Source: Deltaproteobacteria bacterium UBA5205 | GTDB taxonomy: Bacteria > Desulfobacterota > Syntrophorhabdia > Syntrophorhabdales > Syntrophorhabdaceae | DNA: 64,000 nt | NCBI GenBank assembly: GCA_002412715.1 | Contig: DHVP01000024.1 | Span: 62,001-126,000 of the forward strand | Reading direction: 5' to 3' | In this document: positions 42,579 through 50,258 of the stretch, piece after piece | Layout: every line of letters begins with the position of its first letter | How positions within the stretch are numbered: position 1 is the first letter of the stretch | Program-made: the position numbers and the translations under genes | The notes under the pieces: model-generated | What the model was told of the DNA's origin: nothing | What the model saw: only the letters and a program-made list of their open reading frames with translations | The model's database searches: none

Positions 42579-43502
42579 TTACCTCTTTTTCGGGGGTGGA
42601 TCGGAAAACAGGATATCCGATGGGTCCGCTTTGAGCCTTTCGATGAGCTGGTCAAGGTTGTCCGTTGCCCTGCGCAGGTTTTCGCCGGTGAGCTGGATCT
42701 CCGTCGCGATCGTTTTCGACCTGCGGGAGAGATCGTCTATCAACCTGTTTGTCTTCGCCGACGTCTCGGCAAGCTTCATCTTCTCCAATTCACTTTTTAC
42801 CTTGCCGATCGTTTCCTTCGCATCGCGCACGGCATCGCGCGCATCCGTCAGGATCTGGTCGGCCCTTCCGTCACCCACCATTTTTGAAAGCTGGTTGGCG
42901 GAATCCGCCAGTGTCTGCGTCATGGTTTCCAGATTCGAGATGATTTTCGTCATCTTTTGGCCGGCGAAGAAGGTGTTGACGCTTTTTGTCGCCGACACCA
43001 GTTCGTCGGAGATTGCCTTGAAGTTCACGTCCTGCAGCTTCTTTACGACGTCATCGACGCCCGATACAATCTCCTGGATTTCCGATGGGTTCGAAGGGAT
43101 GAGAGGGTAGTCGGGTTCGAAGTTGATCTGGGGCGTTCTGTTGATATCCCCCTTTTTCCTATGGTCGAGCTCGACGTACACTATTCCGGTTATGCCCGCC
43201 GCTTTCAACTTGGCGATGGTCTTATTGGCCGCGTCGCCGCTGAAGTTGATCTTCATCACCACCTCGATGAGGCGGTAGTCAGGTGCGACCTGAATCTTCT
43301 CCACCATGCCGATCTCCACACCTCTGTACTTGACGCTGGAATCGACCTGGAGACCCTGGACCGATTCGTCAAAGTAGGTGACGAAGCGTTCGCCCTTCTG
43401 GAGATATTGTGAGGCGCCAAGCCAGATGACGGTTCCGACCGCTATCAGGGCGCCAGCGAGCACGAAAAAACCCACCAGAAAATAGGTTTTCTTCTTTATC
43501 AT
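42579..43502 (-). CDS. mlaD: MlaD-type MCE substrate-binding protein
   Basis: The 307-residue protein has one N-terminal transmembrane helix (FLVGFFVLAGALIAVGTVIWLG). An MCE domain spans about residues 38-115 (VTYFDESVQGLQVDSSVKYRGVEIGMVEKIQV...GITGIVYVELD). A long helical region follows, forming the hexameric tunnel in relatives (IQEIVSGVDDVVKKLQDVNF, LSRRSKTIATEIQLTGENLRRATDNLDQLIERL). It shuttles phospholipid between inner and outer membranes. It overlaps the ATPase gene by 4 bases. Confidence 0.93.
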   Translation of the reverse strand: MIKKKTYFLVGFFVLAGALIAVGTVIWLGASQYLQKGERFVTYFDESVQGLQVDSSVKYRGVEIGMVEKIQVAPDYRLIEVVMKINFSGDAANKTIAKLKAAGITGIVYVELDHRKKGDINRTPQINFEPDYPLIPSNPSEIQEIVSGVDDVVKKLQDVNFKAISDELVSATKSVNTFFAGQKMTKIISNLETMTQTLADSANQLSKMVGDGRADQILTDARDAVRDAKETIGKVKSELEKMKLAETSAKTNRLIDDLSRRSKTIATEIQLTGENLRRATDNLDQLIERLKADPSDILFSDPPPKKR

Positions 43503-44260
43503 GTCGTCATTCCTTCATGTTTTTTCTTCGTCACCCGCCGGTTGAAAAAGTCCGTGACTCTGGAGTCTTGCGAACTTGTCCTGAGTACGCGGGGATCACC
43601 CTCGGCGATGATGCCTTTTGCATCCCTGTCGAGCATGATGATACGGTGGGATATATTAAAAATGGTTTCCAGTTCGTGGGTAACGATGACCATCGTTGTG
43701 CCCGTTCCCTCATTAAGCTTTCGGATGAGCAAGTCCAGTTCGGCGGATGTGACGGGGTCGAGGCCGGCCGACGGTTCGTCGAGAAAGAGCATGGCGGGTT
43801 CCAGGGCCATCGCCCGGGCAATCCCCGCCCTTTTCTTCATGCCCCCCGAGAGCTCAGCCGGGTAGTGGTTGTCATATCCCGCAAGCTCCACCATTCCCAG
43901 TTTCATCCGCACGATGGAATTAATGTCTTTCATCGGCAGCGCCGTGAATTCCGTCAGGGGAAGGGCCACGTTCTCGCCGATAGTCATCGATCCGAAGAGA
44001 GCGCTGGATTGAAAGAGCATTCCGATGCCCATGTGAAGTCTTCTGAGTTCACTGTCATCGAGCAGGGCTGTATCCGTTCCGTTTATCCATATCTTCCCTT
44101 CCGCCGGAGTCTCGATGCCGATGACGTGTTTGAGCAGCGTTGATTTTCCGCATCCGCTGCCGCCCATGATAACGAATATCTCGCCGGGGTAGACCTGGAA
44201 GTCCACACCGTCAAGGACGGTATTATCTCCGTATCGTACGGTGAGACCCTCAACTTTTAT
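43499..44260 (-). CDS. mlaF: MlaF-type ABC ATPase (start codon problematic)
   Basis: The ATPase powers the lipid transporter with MlaE and MlaD. Walker A is IMGGSGCGKST, the signature ELSGGMKKRAGIARAMALEP, Walker B LFLDEPSAGLDP, and H-loop VTHELETIF. The family's first strand VIKVEGLTVRYGDNTVLDG is present in frame, but no ATG, GTG or TTG exists between the in-frame TAA before it and the GTG at 44206, which would cut this strand off. Coordinates here run to an ATA codon at 44260 as the best in-frame minimum. If one G were missing from the GGGG run (44293-44296), the GTG at 44298 would open the full frame, with AAGG just upstream. The function is certain; the 5' end is not. Confidence 0.8.
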   Translation of the reverse strand: MKVEGLTVRYGDNTVLDGVDFQVYPGEIFVIMGGSGCGKSTLLKHVIGIETPAEGKIWINGTDTALLDDSELRRLHMGIGMLFQSSALFGSMTIGENVALPLTEFTALPMKDINSIVRMKLGMVELAGYDNHYPAELSGGMKKRAGIARAMALEPAMLFLDEPSAGLDPVTSAELDLLIRKLNEGTGTTMVIVTHELETIFNISHRIIMLDRDAKGIIAEGDPRVLRTSSQDSRVTDFFNRRVTKKKHEGMTT

Positions 44261-44311
44261 GACCGGATCAGCCGTTGTCTGGTTCCCTTTCTCCCCACCG
44301 GGGCCTTAAGC

Positions 44312-45442
44312 CTAGTGGATGTAATGAAGTATTATAGCAAAGGTCGAATCTATTACAATGATCAGAAATATTGAGGTAACGACGGCGGATGTTGTTGCAT
44401 TGCCCACCGACTCGGCGCCGCCGCGCACCTTGAAACCCCTCTGGCAACCGACGGCGGAGATGGCTGCCGCAAAAACAAACGATTTTACCAGACCCGACAC
44501 TATATCAAATATGGATATCGCCTTCATTGTCTGTTGAATATAGGTAAAAATGGTGAGGTTCAATCCCGCAACACCGACGATGAGGCCTCCCATGATCGCG
44601 AATATGCTGGCAAATATCGTTAAAACAGGCACCGTGACGAGAGAGGCGATCACCTTCGGTATCGACAGGAACCGCATGGGGCTGAACCCCATGGTAGCGA
44701 GGGCATCCACCTCTTCGTTGACCCTCATGGTGCCGATCTCGGCCGCAAAGGCCGAGCCCGAGCGTCCGGCCACGATAATTGCTGTCATTATGGGACCCAG
44801 TTCGCGAACCATGGCGACGGCGACGAGGGATGCCACGTAAACGTTTGCGCCGAACTGTTTCAGCTGAAGGGAAGACATGAAAGCCATGATAAGGCCGAGA
44901 AGGAAACTGATAAGGCCCACGATGGGAAGACCGTCAACGCCCACCTTCTTCATGTATGTCACCACGTCGCCCCAGCGCACCTTGCGAAGGTGCGTCGCCG
45001 AGTGGCCGATCTCATAGATCAGCTCCCCGCCGAAGGATACGATATCATACATATCCTTGACGGCAATGATGGATGCATTGCCAAGCTGTTCTATGAGGTT
45101 CAGGCGACGTTCCCTGGGCGCCAGGCTGGGTTTGGCGAGCGCCTCCCTGTCTATGAGGCTCAAGATGCCCATTTTTTCGCGTGACAGACCGGAAAGCGCA
45201 AAGGCGACGGAGCGGGCGCGCGCCTCATCCTCCAGCTTTACGATGAAGAGGGCGCCGCTTGAGTCGATATAGTCGATGCCGGCCATGTCGACATTCAGGC
45301 GCGAAGGCGTATAGGAATCGAATATGGTGCTGATAAGCGGGGTAAGTTCACCGAAGCGTTCAAGATCCATCCTGCCTGACAGCGAGAGCTTGACGACTCC
45401 GTCATCGGCGGTCTCTATGCTGTGCTTCGTTGTATCGGGCAT
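44312..45442 (-). CDS. mlaE: MlaE-type permease with N-terminal STAS domain
   Basis: The 376-residue protein fuses a STAS domain (residues 1-110, VKLSLSGRMDLERFGELTPLI...DMAGIDYIDSSGALFIVKL, like MlaB) to a full MlaE permease (about 130-376). The latter has FLLGLIMAFMSSLQLKQFGAN, MVRELGPIMTAIIVAGRSGSAFAAEIGTM and EEVDALATMGFSPMRFL. In E. coli MlaB is a separate subunit binding MlaF. No Shine-Dalgarno is seen; TATAGA (45448-45453) stands 5 bases before the ATG, so a leaderless message is possible. Confidence 0.93.
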   Translation of the reverse strand: MPDTTKHSIETADDGVVKLSLSGRMDLERFGELTPLISTIFDSYTPSRLNVDMAGIDYIDSSGALFIVKLEDEARARSVAFALSGLSREKMGILSLIDREALAKPSLAPRERRLNLIEQLGNASIIAVKDMYDIVSFGGELIYEIGHSATHLRKVRWGDVVTYMKKVGVDGLPIVGLISFLLGLIMAFMSSLQLKQFGANVYVASLVAVAMVRELGPIMTAIIVAGRSGSAFAAEIGTMRVNEEVDALATMGFSPMRFLSIPKVIASLVTVPVLTIFASIFAIMGGLIVGVAGLNLTIFTYIQQTMKAISIFDIVSGLVKSFVFAAAISAVGCQRGFKVRGGAESVGNATTSAVVTSIFLIIVIDSTFAIILHYIH

Positions 45443-45519
45443 GGTTATCTATAACATACCGCAGCGAAAATTACGAGCAAAGCGCCCGTCCTCTCTGCCT
45501 GCCCGTATGCCCGTCTGCG

Positions 45520-45544
45520 AATCAGCCCGCCGGACGGGCTGATT
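45520..45544 (-). terminator. Stem-loop enclosing the stop codon of the sigma-54 regulator
   Basis: AATCAGCCCG (45520-45529) pairs perfectly with CGGGCTGATT (45535-45544) around a 5-base loop. The TGA stop (45524-45522) is inside one arm. No T-run follows, so it may protect the 3' end or slow polymerase rather than act as a classic terminator. Confidence 0.5.
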
Positions 45545-46886
45545 TGACTATGTTGTATTTCTTGATCTTGTACCTGAGCATTCGCTCGGAGAGGCCCAGG
45601 GTTGCGGCCGCTTTGGTCTGGACCCAGTCGGCATTGACGAGGGCCTCGAGAATCATCGATCTCTCCAGGGATTCCACCGTACCGCGAATGCCTGAGTCGC
45701 TTGCACCCATAGCCTGTTCGGCGAGGTTCGGCAAGTCCTCGCTGGAGATATGGTCGCCGCGGGTCAGCACTACCGCCCGCTCCACGATATTCTCGAGTTC
45801 CCGCACATTTCCGGGGTAATCGTACCTGACGAGGACATCTCTGGCCTCCCTCGTCAGGCCCTTTATGTTTTTCTTATGTTTGATATTGTACTTTTTAAGA
45901 AAGAAGTCGATGAGCAGGGGAATGTCCTCTTTGCGTTCCCGCAAGGGAGGGACGATTATATCAACCACATTGAGGCGGTAATAGAGGTCTTCCCGGAAGG
46001 CGCCTTTCCTGACTTCTTCTTCGAGGTTGCGGTTCGTCGCGGCGATGATCCGCACATCGACCTTGATCGGATGGGTACCGCCGAGACGCTCGATCTCTCT
46101 TTCCTGGATCACCCTCAGCAGTTTCGATTGAAGCAGGAGGGGAATATCGCCTATCTCATCGAGGAAGATGGTGCCTTTATCGGCGAGTTCGAACTTGCCC
46201 GCCTTCCTCTGATATGCTCCCGTGAACGCCCCTTTTTCGTAGCCGAAAAGCTCACTTTCGAGGAGCGTCTCGGGGATGGCGGCACAATTCACCTTGATGA
46301 GGGGAAAACTCTTGCGTTCGCTTAATGCGTGGATCATGTTGAGGACGACTTCCTTTCCGACTCCGCTTTCGCCGCTTATTATACAGGTGGAATCCGTTTT
46401 GGCGATCCGTACGACCAGGCTCGAAACCTCATGCATCTTTTCGCTCTGATAGACGAATTCTTCCGATTTGAAGCGGTCCCGGAGCGTCTCGCGAAGCACC
46501 ATGTTCTCACGGACGAGGTATGTCTTTTCCTCTACCTTGCGAAGCTTGAAGAGGAGATCGTCGAGATCTATGGGCTTTGTCAGGTACTCCGAGGCCCCGG
46601 CCTTCAGAGCGCCGACCGCGTTTTCAATGCTCCCGAATGCGGTGATCATGACCACTTCCGTTCCCGGGTTGATCTCCTTTATCTGTTTGAGCAGGGAAAG
46701 TCCATCCGTGTCAGGCAGTCTGTAATCAAGAAGGACGATCTCGAAAATCTCCTTTTGAAAGAGTGCCAGGGCGCCGGCGCCGTCAGACGCCTCTCCCACG
46801 GTATAACCTTCCTTCCTGAGCAGGCCGCCCAGGAGAGATCTCTGGGCTTCTTCGTCTTCCACGATCAATATGCCAACCCTGTCCAT
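45522..46886 (-). CDS. Sigma-54-dependent response regulator (ZraR/NtrC type)
   Basis: The 454-residue activator has a receiver domain (residues 4-115; ILIVEDEEAQRSLL, Asp in VLLDYRLPDTDG). The AAA+ domain is at about 140-370 (GESGVGKE, GYEKGAFTGAYQRK, TIFLDEIGDIP, RIIAATNRNLEEE, YPGNVRELENI), and a canonical Fis helix-turn-helix ends it (SMILEALVNADWVQTKAAATLGLSERMLRYKIKKYNI). It is co-transcribed with and downstream of its kinase. The operon's sigma-54 promoter at 49.9 kb makes it a probable autoregulator. Confidence 0.95.
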   Translation of the reverse strand: MDRVGILIVEDEEAQRSLLGGLLRKEGYTVGEASDGAGALALFQKEIFEIVLLDYRLPDTDGLSLLKQIKEINPGTEVVMITAFGSIENAVGALKAGASEYLTKPIDLDDLLFKLRKVEEKTYLVRENMVLRETLRDRFKSEEFVYQSEKMHEVSSLVVRIAKTDSTCIISGESGVGKEVVLNMIHALSERKSFPLIKVNCAAIPETLLESELFGYEKGAFTGAYQRKAGKFELADKGTIFLDEIGDIPLLLQSKLLRVIQEREIERLGGTHPIKVDVRIIAATNRNLEEEVRKGAFREDLYYRLNVVDIIVPPLRERKEDIPLLIDFFLKKYNIKHKKNIKGLTREARDVLVRYDYPGNVRELENIVERAVVLTRGDHISSEDLPNLAEQAMGASDSGIRGTVESLERSMILEALVNADWVQTKAAATLGLSERMLRYKIKKYNIVKSARPAG

Positions 46887-46898
46887 AGCAAACTCCTC

Positions 46899-48491
46899 TC
46901 AGACGTTTTTTGACGCGGTCGGTCCGCCTGTATGTTTGCGGGGCAGAACGATCGTGAAGGTAGTCTCCTGGCCGGCAACGCTCGTTACCTTGATGTCGCC
47001 GCCATGGTCTTTTACTATCATATATGATATAGGCAGTCCAAGCCCTATACCCTTGTCCTTGGTTGTGTAATAGTATTCGAAAATCCTGGTGATCGCCTCC
47101 TGGCTTATGCCGGAGCCGGAATCCCTGATCGAGGTTTCCACTGTGGCGTCCTTCTGCCTTACCGTTACGGCGATCTTTCCGCCGTCGTGCATGGACTCGA
47201 TGGCATTGATAATTATGTTGTAGAATGCCTGTTTGAGCCTGTCTCTCTGACATTCAATGTAAATGTCGGTGCTGGTGGCGTTCTCGATGAAGATCCCCTT
47301 TGACGACGCTTTCTCCCCGACGATTATGATTACCTCTTCGATGATATCGCGCAGGGGCTCCTTGCTGAAGGGGGCCTGTGCCCTCGTCGATTGGAGGAAC
47401 TCCTCGACTATGCCGTTCACCCGTATAAGTTCTTTCCGGATGATGTCCAGGAAGGTGAGGTATTCCTCTTTCTTTTGCTCGACGGGGACGAATTCCCGTT
47501 TGAGGCGCTGAACGGAAAGGCTTATCGCATTGAGGGGGTTCCGAATCTCATGGGCCATTCCGGAGGCCAGCTTGCCCAGTGACACAAGACGCTCCTTTAC
47601 CTCCATCTCCCGCTCCATCTCCTTCACTCTCTTTGCATACTTGCGCTCCATGATAAAGAAAGCGTAGATGCTGCCGGCGCCGAAGACGAAGAATACCGCG
47701 AGGATCAGGATAAACCCGATGGCAGATCTCTGAATGGTGTCCCGGGCAAGGTTCCTGGAGACGAAGATCTGCATGCGAAAACCTGGCAAGAGCTTCGATG
47801 GCAGTTCTTGCTCAAGGACAAAGGTGCCGGGTCTGGCTTCGCTCGTTCCCACAAACAGGGCGCCTTTGGCGTCATATATTCTGATGGCGTCGATGTTGAA
47901 CCTCTTCTCCTCCCTGTCGACGATGTCTCTCAGGATCACCTTTCTCCTGAGTGTTTCCAGTTCTCCCGCGTCTATCCTGACGAAAAGGATGCGGTTGCCG
48001 GCGCGCCTTCCGAAGAGCAGGGCCCTGTCTTTGCGGACGGGCATCCTGATGGCTGTCGACTGGCCGCCTGAAACAAGTTTCCTGACTATATTCGCCGGTA
48101 CGTCACCCTTTCCCTTTTGGGAGATGATATCTCCGCTGAGGTTGTACTCAACGATATTGGCGAACGGCAATCCGCCAAGATCGCCGGGCCGGGGGCTTTT
48201 GATGAGATCGGTAATCATGGTGTCAAGCTCGTCTATTATCGATTCATCAAAGGCCAAAAGGTTGAAGAAATACGGCGTTATGATGGCCGGGGACCTGTCG
48301 AGGAGACTTAGATATTCGAGGTTGATATCTATTTCTCTCTGGATATGGGCAAAGATGATCTCCGCTTCCCCCGTGAGCTGCCGTTCAATGTTGTTCCTGA
48401 TGATCCTGATCTGGAAGAAACCGGTCAGGGTGACGAGAATGAGAAACAGCGCGAAAAATAATGGGAAAGCAACAGCCCGCTTATCTCCCAT
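46899..48491 (-). CDS. Membrane sensor histidine kinase (ZraS-like)
   Basis: The 530-residue kinase has a transmembrane helix near residues 10-32 (FPLFFALFLILVTLTGFFQI). A periplasmic domain of about 220 residues follows, then helix 2 (IGFILILAVFFVFGAGSIYAFF). HisKA has LASGMAHEIRNPLNAISLSVQRL, and HATPase has YNIIINAIESMHDGG, DSGSGISQEAITRIFEYYYTTKDKGIGLGLPISY. The layout resembles ZraS/NtrB sensors of envelope or metal stress. The ATG at 48491 overlaps the preceding periplasmic-protein gene by 11 bases; a 16-codon extension lies inside that gene. Confidence 0.93.
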   Translation of the reverse strand: MGDKRAVAFPLFFALFLILVTLTGFFQIRIIRNNIERQLTGEAEIIFAHIQREIDINLEYLSLLDRSPAIITPYFFNLLAFDESIIDELDTMITDLIKSPRPGDLGGLPFANIVEYNLSGDIISQKGKGDVPANIVRKLVSGGQSTAIRMPVRKDRALLFGRRAGNRILFVRIDAGELETLRRKVILRDIVDREEKRFNIDAIRIYDAKGALFVGTSEARPGTFVLEQELPSKLLPGFRMQIFVSRNLARDTIQRSAIGFILILAVFFVFGAGSIYAFFIMERKYAKRVKEMEREMEVKERLVSLGKLASGMAHEIRNPLNAISLSVQRLKREFVPVEQKKEEYLTFLDIIRKELIRVNGIVEEFLQSTRAQAPFSKEPLRDIIEEVIIIVGEKASSKGIFIENATSTDIYIECQRDRLKQAFYNIIINAIESMHDGGKIAVTVRQKDATVETSIRDSGSGISQEAITRIFEYYYTTKDKGIGLGLPISYMIVKDHGGDIKVTSVAGQETTFTIVLPRKHTGGPTASKNV

Positions 48492-48900
48492 GCCGCCCCG
48501 GATTGAAGCGCTGCATGTTTTTCCTGCGTTCCTGGTCACAGAAGCTGTTGTACCGCTCCCGTTGTCTTTCGTTGAGGGACCTCGAAACCTCGGAACGGTA
48601 CTGCTGGTAGGAATTGTGCCTGGCGGTATCGAGTTCCTGCAATTCGCCCCGCAGCCTGCCTATCCTTGCGGAGTTGGGGCCGGGGTTTCGGTTCAGTTCC
48701 TTGAGCTCCATTCTCTTGCGGGCCGTCTCCCGCCTCAGGGACTGCCATTCATTGGTGTACCTGTTCCTTATATCCTCGACCTGTGTTCTCTGTGGCTCGG
48801 ATAGCTGAAGCCCTCTCTCGAACTCGGAATAAGAATTTTGGGCCCAGAGAGAGGGCGTTATGAACACGCACAGGAGGAGGAAGGATACAAGGAAGGTCAT
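48481..48900 (-). CDS. Small periplasmic Spy/CpxP-like protein
   Basis: The 139-residue protein has a signal peptide MTFLVSFLLLCVFITPSLWA (cut near residue 21). A wholly helical charged body follows, with LTxxQ-like elements LQLSEPQRTQVEDIRNRYTNEWQSLRRETARKR and SLNERQRERYNSFCDQERRKN. These match the helical hook of Spy/CpxP/ZraP chaperones, although the motif is degenerate. The ATG overlaps the lipoprotein gene stop as ATGA. It precedes the kinase, consistent with a periplasmic accessory that adjusts sensor activity. Confidence 0.75.
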   Translation of the reverse strand: MTFLVSFLLLCVFITPSLWAQNSYSEFERGLQLSEPQRTQVEDIRNRYTNEWQSLRRETARKRMELKELNRNPGPNSARIGRLRGELQELDTARHNSYQQYRSEVSRSLNERQRERYNSFCDQERRKNMQRFNPGRHGR

Positions 48901-49289
48901 GGATTCACGGGCACCCAAACCTTATGCGCCGGGACCCATTTCCCGCCTATCCATTGTCCCGGTACTTCAACCCACTGTCCCGGGGGTTGGTCCTCGGGCC
49001 TGACCTGGCTTGACGAAGGATAAGCCGCCCCTGGCTGTGCTGTCGCAGTGGCGCGCTGGTTCGTCACGTGCTGATCCACGGCATTGCCGCCTATACCGCC
49101 GACAAGCGTTCCTACCGCTGCTCCGATAAGCGTCGAGGCGGTATCGTGGCCGATCACCTGACCTGCTATGGCACCAAGACCGGCACCGATGGCGGCGCCC
49201 TTCTGGGTATTATAGCCTTCCGAAGCGCAGGAAATGACAAAGAATCCTGCCCCTATCACCAGTAATGTTGCTGCCAGAAGTTTTTTCAT
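48897..49289 (-). CDS. Glycine-zipper lipoprotein
   Basis: The 130-residue lipoprotein has a lipobox VISC with Cys at residue 21. A glycine-zipper membrane segment follows (about 31-72; GAAIGAGLGAIAGQVIG, GAAVGTLVGGIGGNAV, as in SlyB/OsmB-like proteins). The tail is Pro/Trp-rich (PPGQWVEVPGQWIGGKWVPAHKVWVPVNP). Glycine-zipper lipoproteins sit in the outer membrane and often belong to envelope-stress regulons. It follows the ZraP-like gene after a stem-loop. Confidence 0.85.
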   Translation of the reverse strand: MKKLLAATLLVIGAGFFVISCASEGYNTQKGAAIGAGLGAIAGQVIGHDTASTLIGAAVGTLVGGIGGNAVDQHVTNQRATATAQPGAAYPSSSQVRPEDQPPGQWVEVPGQWIGGKWVPAHKVWVPVNP

Positions 49290-49311
49290 TGCTCCCTCCC
49301 TTTTATTTCAA

Positions 49312-49337
49312 GTGACGGACCTGGGAAGGCCCGTCAC
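49312..49337 (-). promoter_or_regulatory. Intercistronic stem-loop after the ZraP-like gene
   Basis: GTGACGG (49312-49318) and CCGTCAC (49331-49337) pair, with a further CCT/AGG inside. No T-run follows on the minus strand. It could stabilise the 5' cistron, giving more ZraP-like protein than downstream products. Confidence 0.45.
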
Positions 49338-49352
49338 CTGGATTGCGGTCAC

Positions 49353-49829
49353 TTAGAATCTGCCGCAGGCACCCGGTCCGTTGCCGCCGCCGAAACCACG
49401 GCTCCCGCCAAACCCACGGCCGCCGCCGAAACCACGGCCATAACCTGTGTCAGCAAGTTTCTTGAGCTGGTCAGGGGTGTATATCTTTCTCTGATCAAGC
49501 TTGAACCGGATCATCTTGTCATGCATTTTCTGTCTCAGCGTGTCGACTTCTTTTTCCTTGGCCAGAATTGCCGTATCGGTTGCCTTGGGATCGGCGTAAA
49601 GCGTTCTCAACTCATTGCGTTTCTGAAACATCTCGTAACGCATGGATGACGTCTCGCTGTTGAACTTTTCCCTCAGCTGCCACATCTTGTCTGTCTGCTC
49701 CTTCGAGAGGTCCACACCGGCACCCCCGCCCCTGGGTCCTCCTCCGAAACCACCCGGCCCGACGGCGAATACAGTCGATGTCAGTGCTATGAAGAGAACC
49801 GCCACTATTACTCCTAAAACCTTTCTCAT
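49353..49829 (-). CDS. ZraP/Spy-like periplasmic protein with Gly-rich tail
   Basis: The 158-residue protein has a signal peptide (MRKVLGVIVAVLFIALTSTV, cut after FA). A short GPGGFGGGPRGGG linker and a helical LTxxQ-type body follow (LSKEQTDKMWQLREKFNSETSSMRYEMFQKRNELRTLY...LRQKMHDKMIRFKLDQRKIYTPDQLKKLADTG), then a Gly/Arg/Phe repeat tail (GRGFGGGRGFGGSRGFGGG) ending in a cysteine. The body matches the ZraP/Spy/CpxP family of zinc-linked periplasmic chaperones. AGGAGGT precedes the ATG at 49829. It is the first gene of the operon encoding the kinase and regulator and lies 35 bases after a sigma-54 promoter start. Confidence 0.85.
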   Translation of the reverse strand: MRKVLGVIVAVLFIALTSTVFAVGPGGFGGGPRGGGAGVDLSKEQTDKMWQLREKFNSETSSMRYEMFQKRNELRTLYADPKATDTAILAKEKEVDTLRQKMHDKMIRFKLDQRKIYTPDQLKKLADTGYGRGFGGGRGFGGSRGFGGGNGPGACGRF

Positions 49830-49874
49830 TGTAACCTCCTGGTATGGTTTTTTGCAAATCATAGCTTCCTGATT

Positions 49875-49890
49875 GGCAATTACCGTGCCA
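49875..49890 (-). promoter_or_regulatory. Sigma-54 (-24/-12) promoter of the ZraPSR-like operon
   Basis: Read on the minus strand the site is TGGCACGGTAATTGCC, matching TGGCACG-N4-TTGC exactly in both conserved blocks. The start should lie near 49864, 35 bases before the ZraP-like ATG. Confidence 0.8.
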
Positions 49891-50049
49891 TTCGGCGATG
49901 GTACGTGCAACACCCCGAAAGAATGGACGTAATCGCAAATGTCCTTCTGTCTGCTTCAACTTTTCGCGGAAATAAATGTCGATGGCGGCCAGACCCTTCG
50001 ACAAAAGCGTCGAGCGGGGCTCCGGTGGCCGTCGCGGAGGCTTGAGGGA

Positions 50050-50124
50050 CCTGAACGTTAAGGCGGGGGGCCGTCCCGGACCATGCGGTGTTTCATGTTG
50101 TCCTGAACGTTCGGACTGTTCAGG
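50050..50124 (-). promoter_or_regulatory. Candidate enhancer sites for the sigma-54 regulator
   Basis: CCTGAACGTT occurs at 50050-50059 and 50102-50111, both centred on an AACGTT dyad and 52 bases apart (five helical turns). CCTGAAC/GTTCAGG (50102-50108/50118-50124) adds an inverted repeat. They lie about 160-235 bases upstream of the sigma-54 promoter. The 428-base gap 49830-50258 otherwise holds only hairpins. Confidence 0.4.
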
Positions 50125-50194
50125 CCCACCCGGCGGCTTTTTGTATAGCTCTGCAGGGGCAAGTATGGTATAGTTTTCAGTTTTAATAACAAAA

Positions 50195-50241
50195 TCGAAG
50201 GGGTACAAAATCCCTTCGAGGGTCGGATAGGGCCGATCCGA
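50195..50241 (+). promoter_or_regulatory. Two stem-loops in the thiD leader
   Basis: TCGAAGGG (50195-50202) pairs with CCCTTCGA (50212-50219), and TCGGAT (50223-50228) with ATCCGA (50236-50241). The TPP riboswitch landmarks (CTGAGA and the ACC-CTTGAA-CTGAT region) are absent, so this is not an obvious thiamine riboswitch. A TATAGT at 50169-50174 may be the -10 box. Confidence 0.45.
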
Positions 50242-50258
50242 TTGACGATTTGGTGGGA

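Noticed and set aside
50100..50258. TPP riboswitch upstream of thiD
   Set aside because: None of the conserved CTGAGA or ACC...CTTGAA...CTGAT elements could be found.
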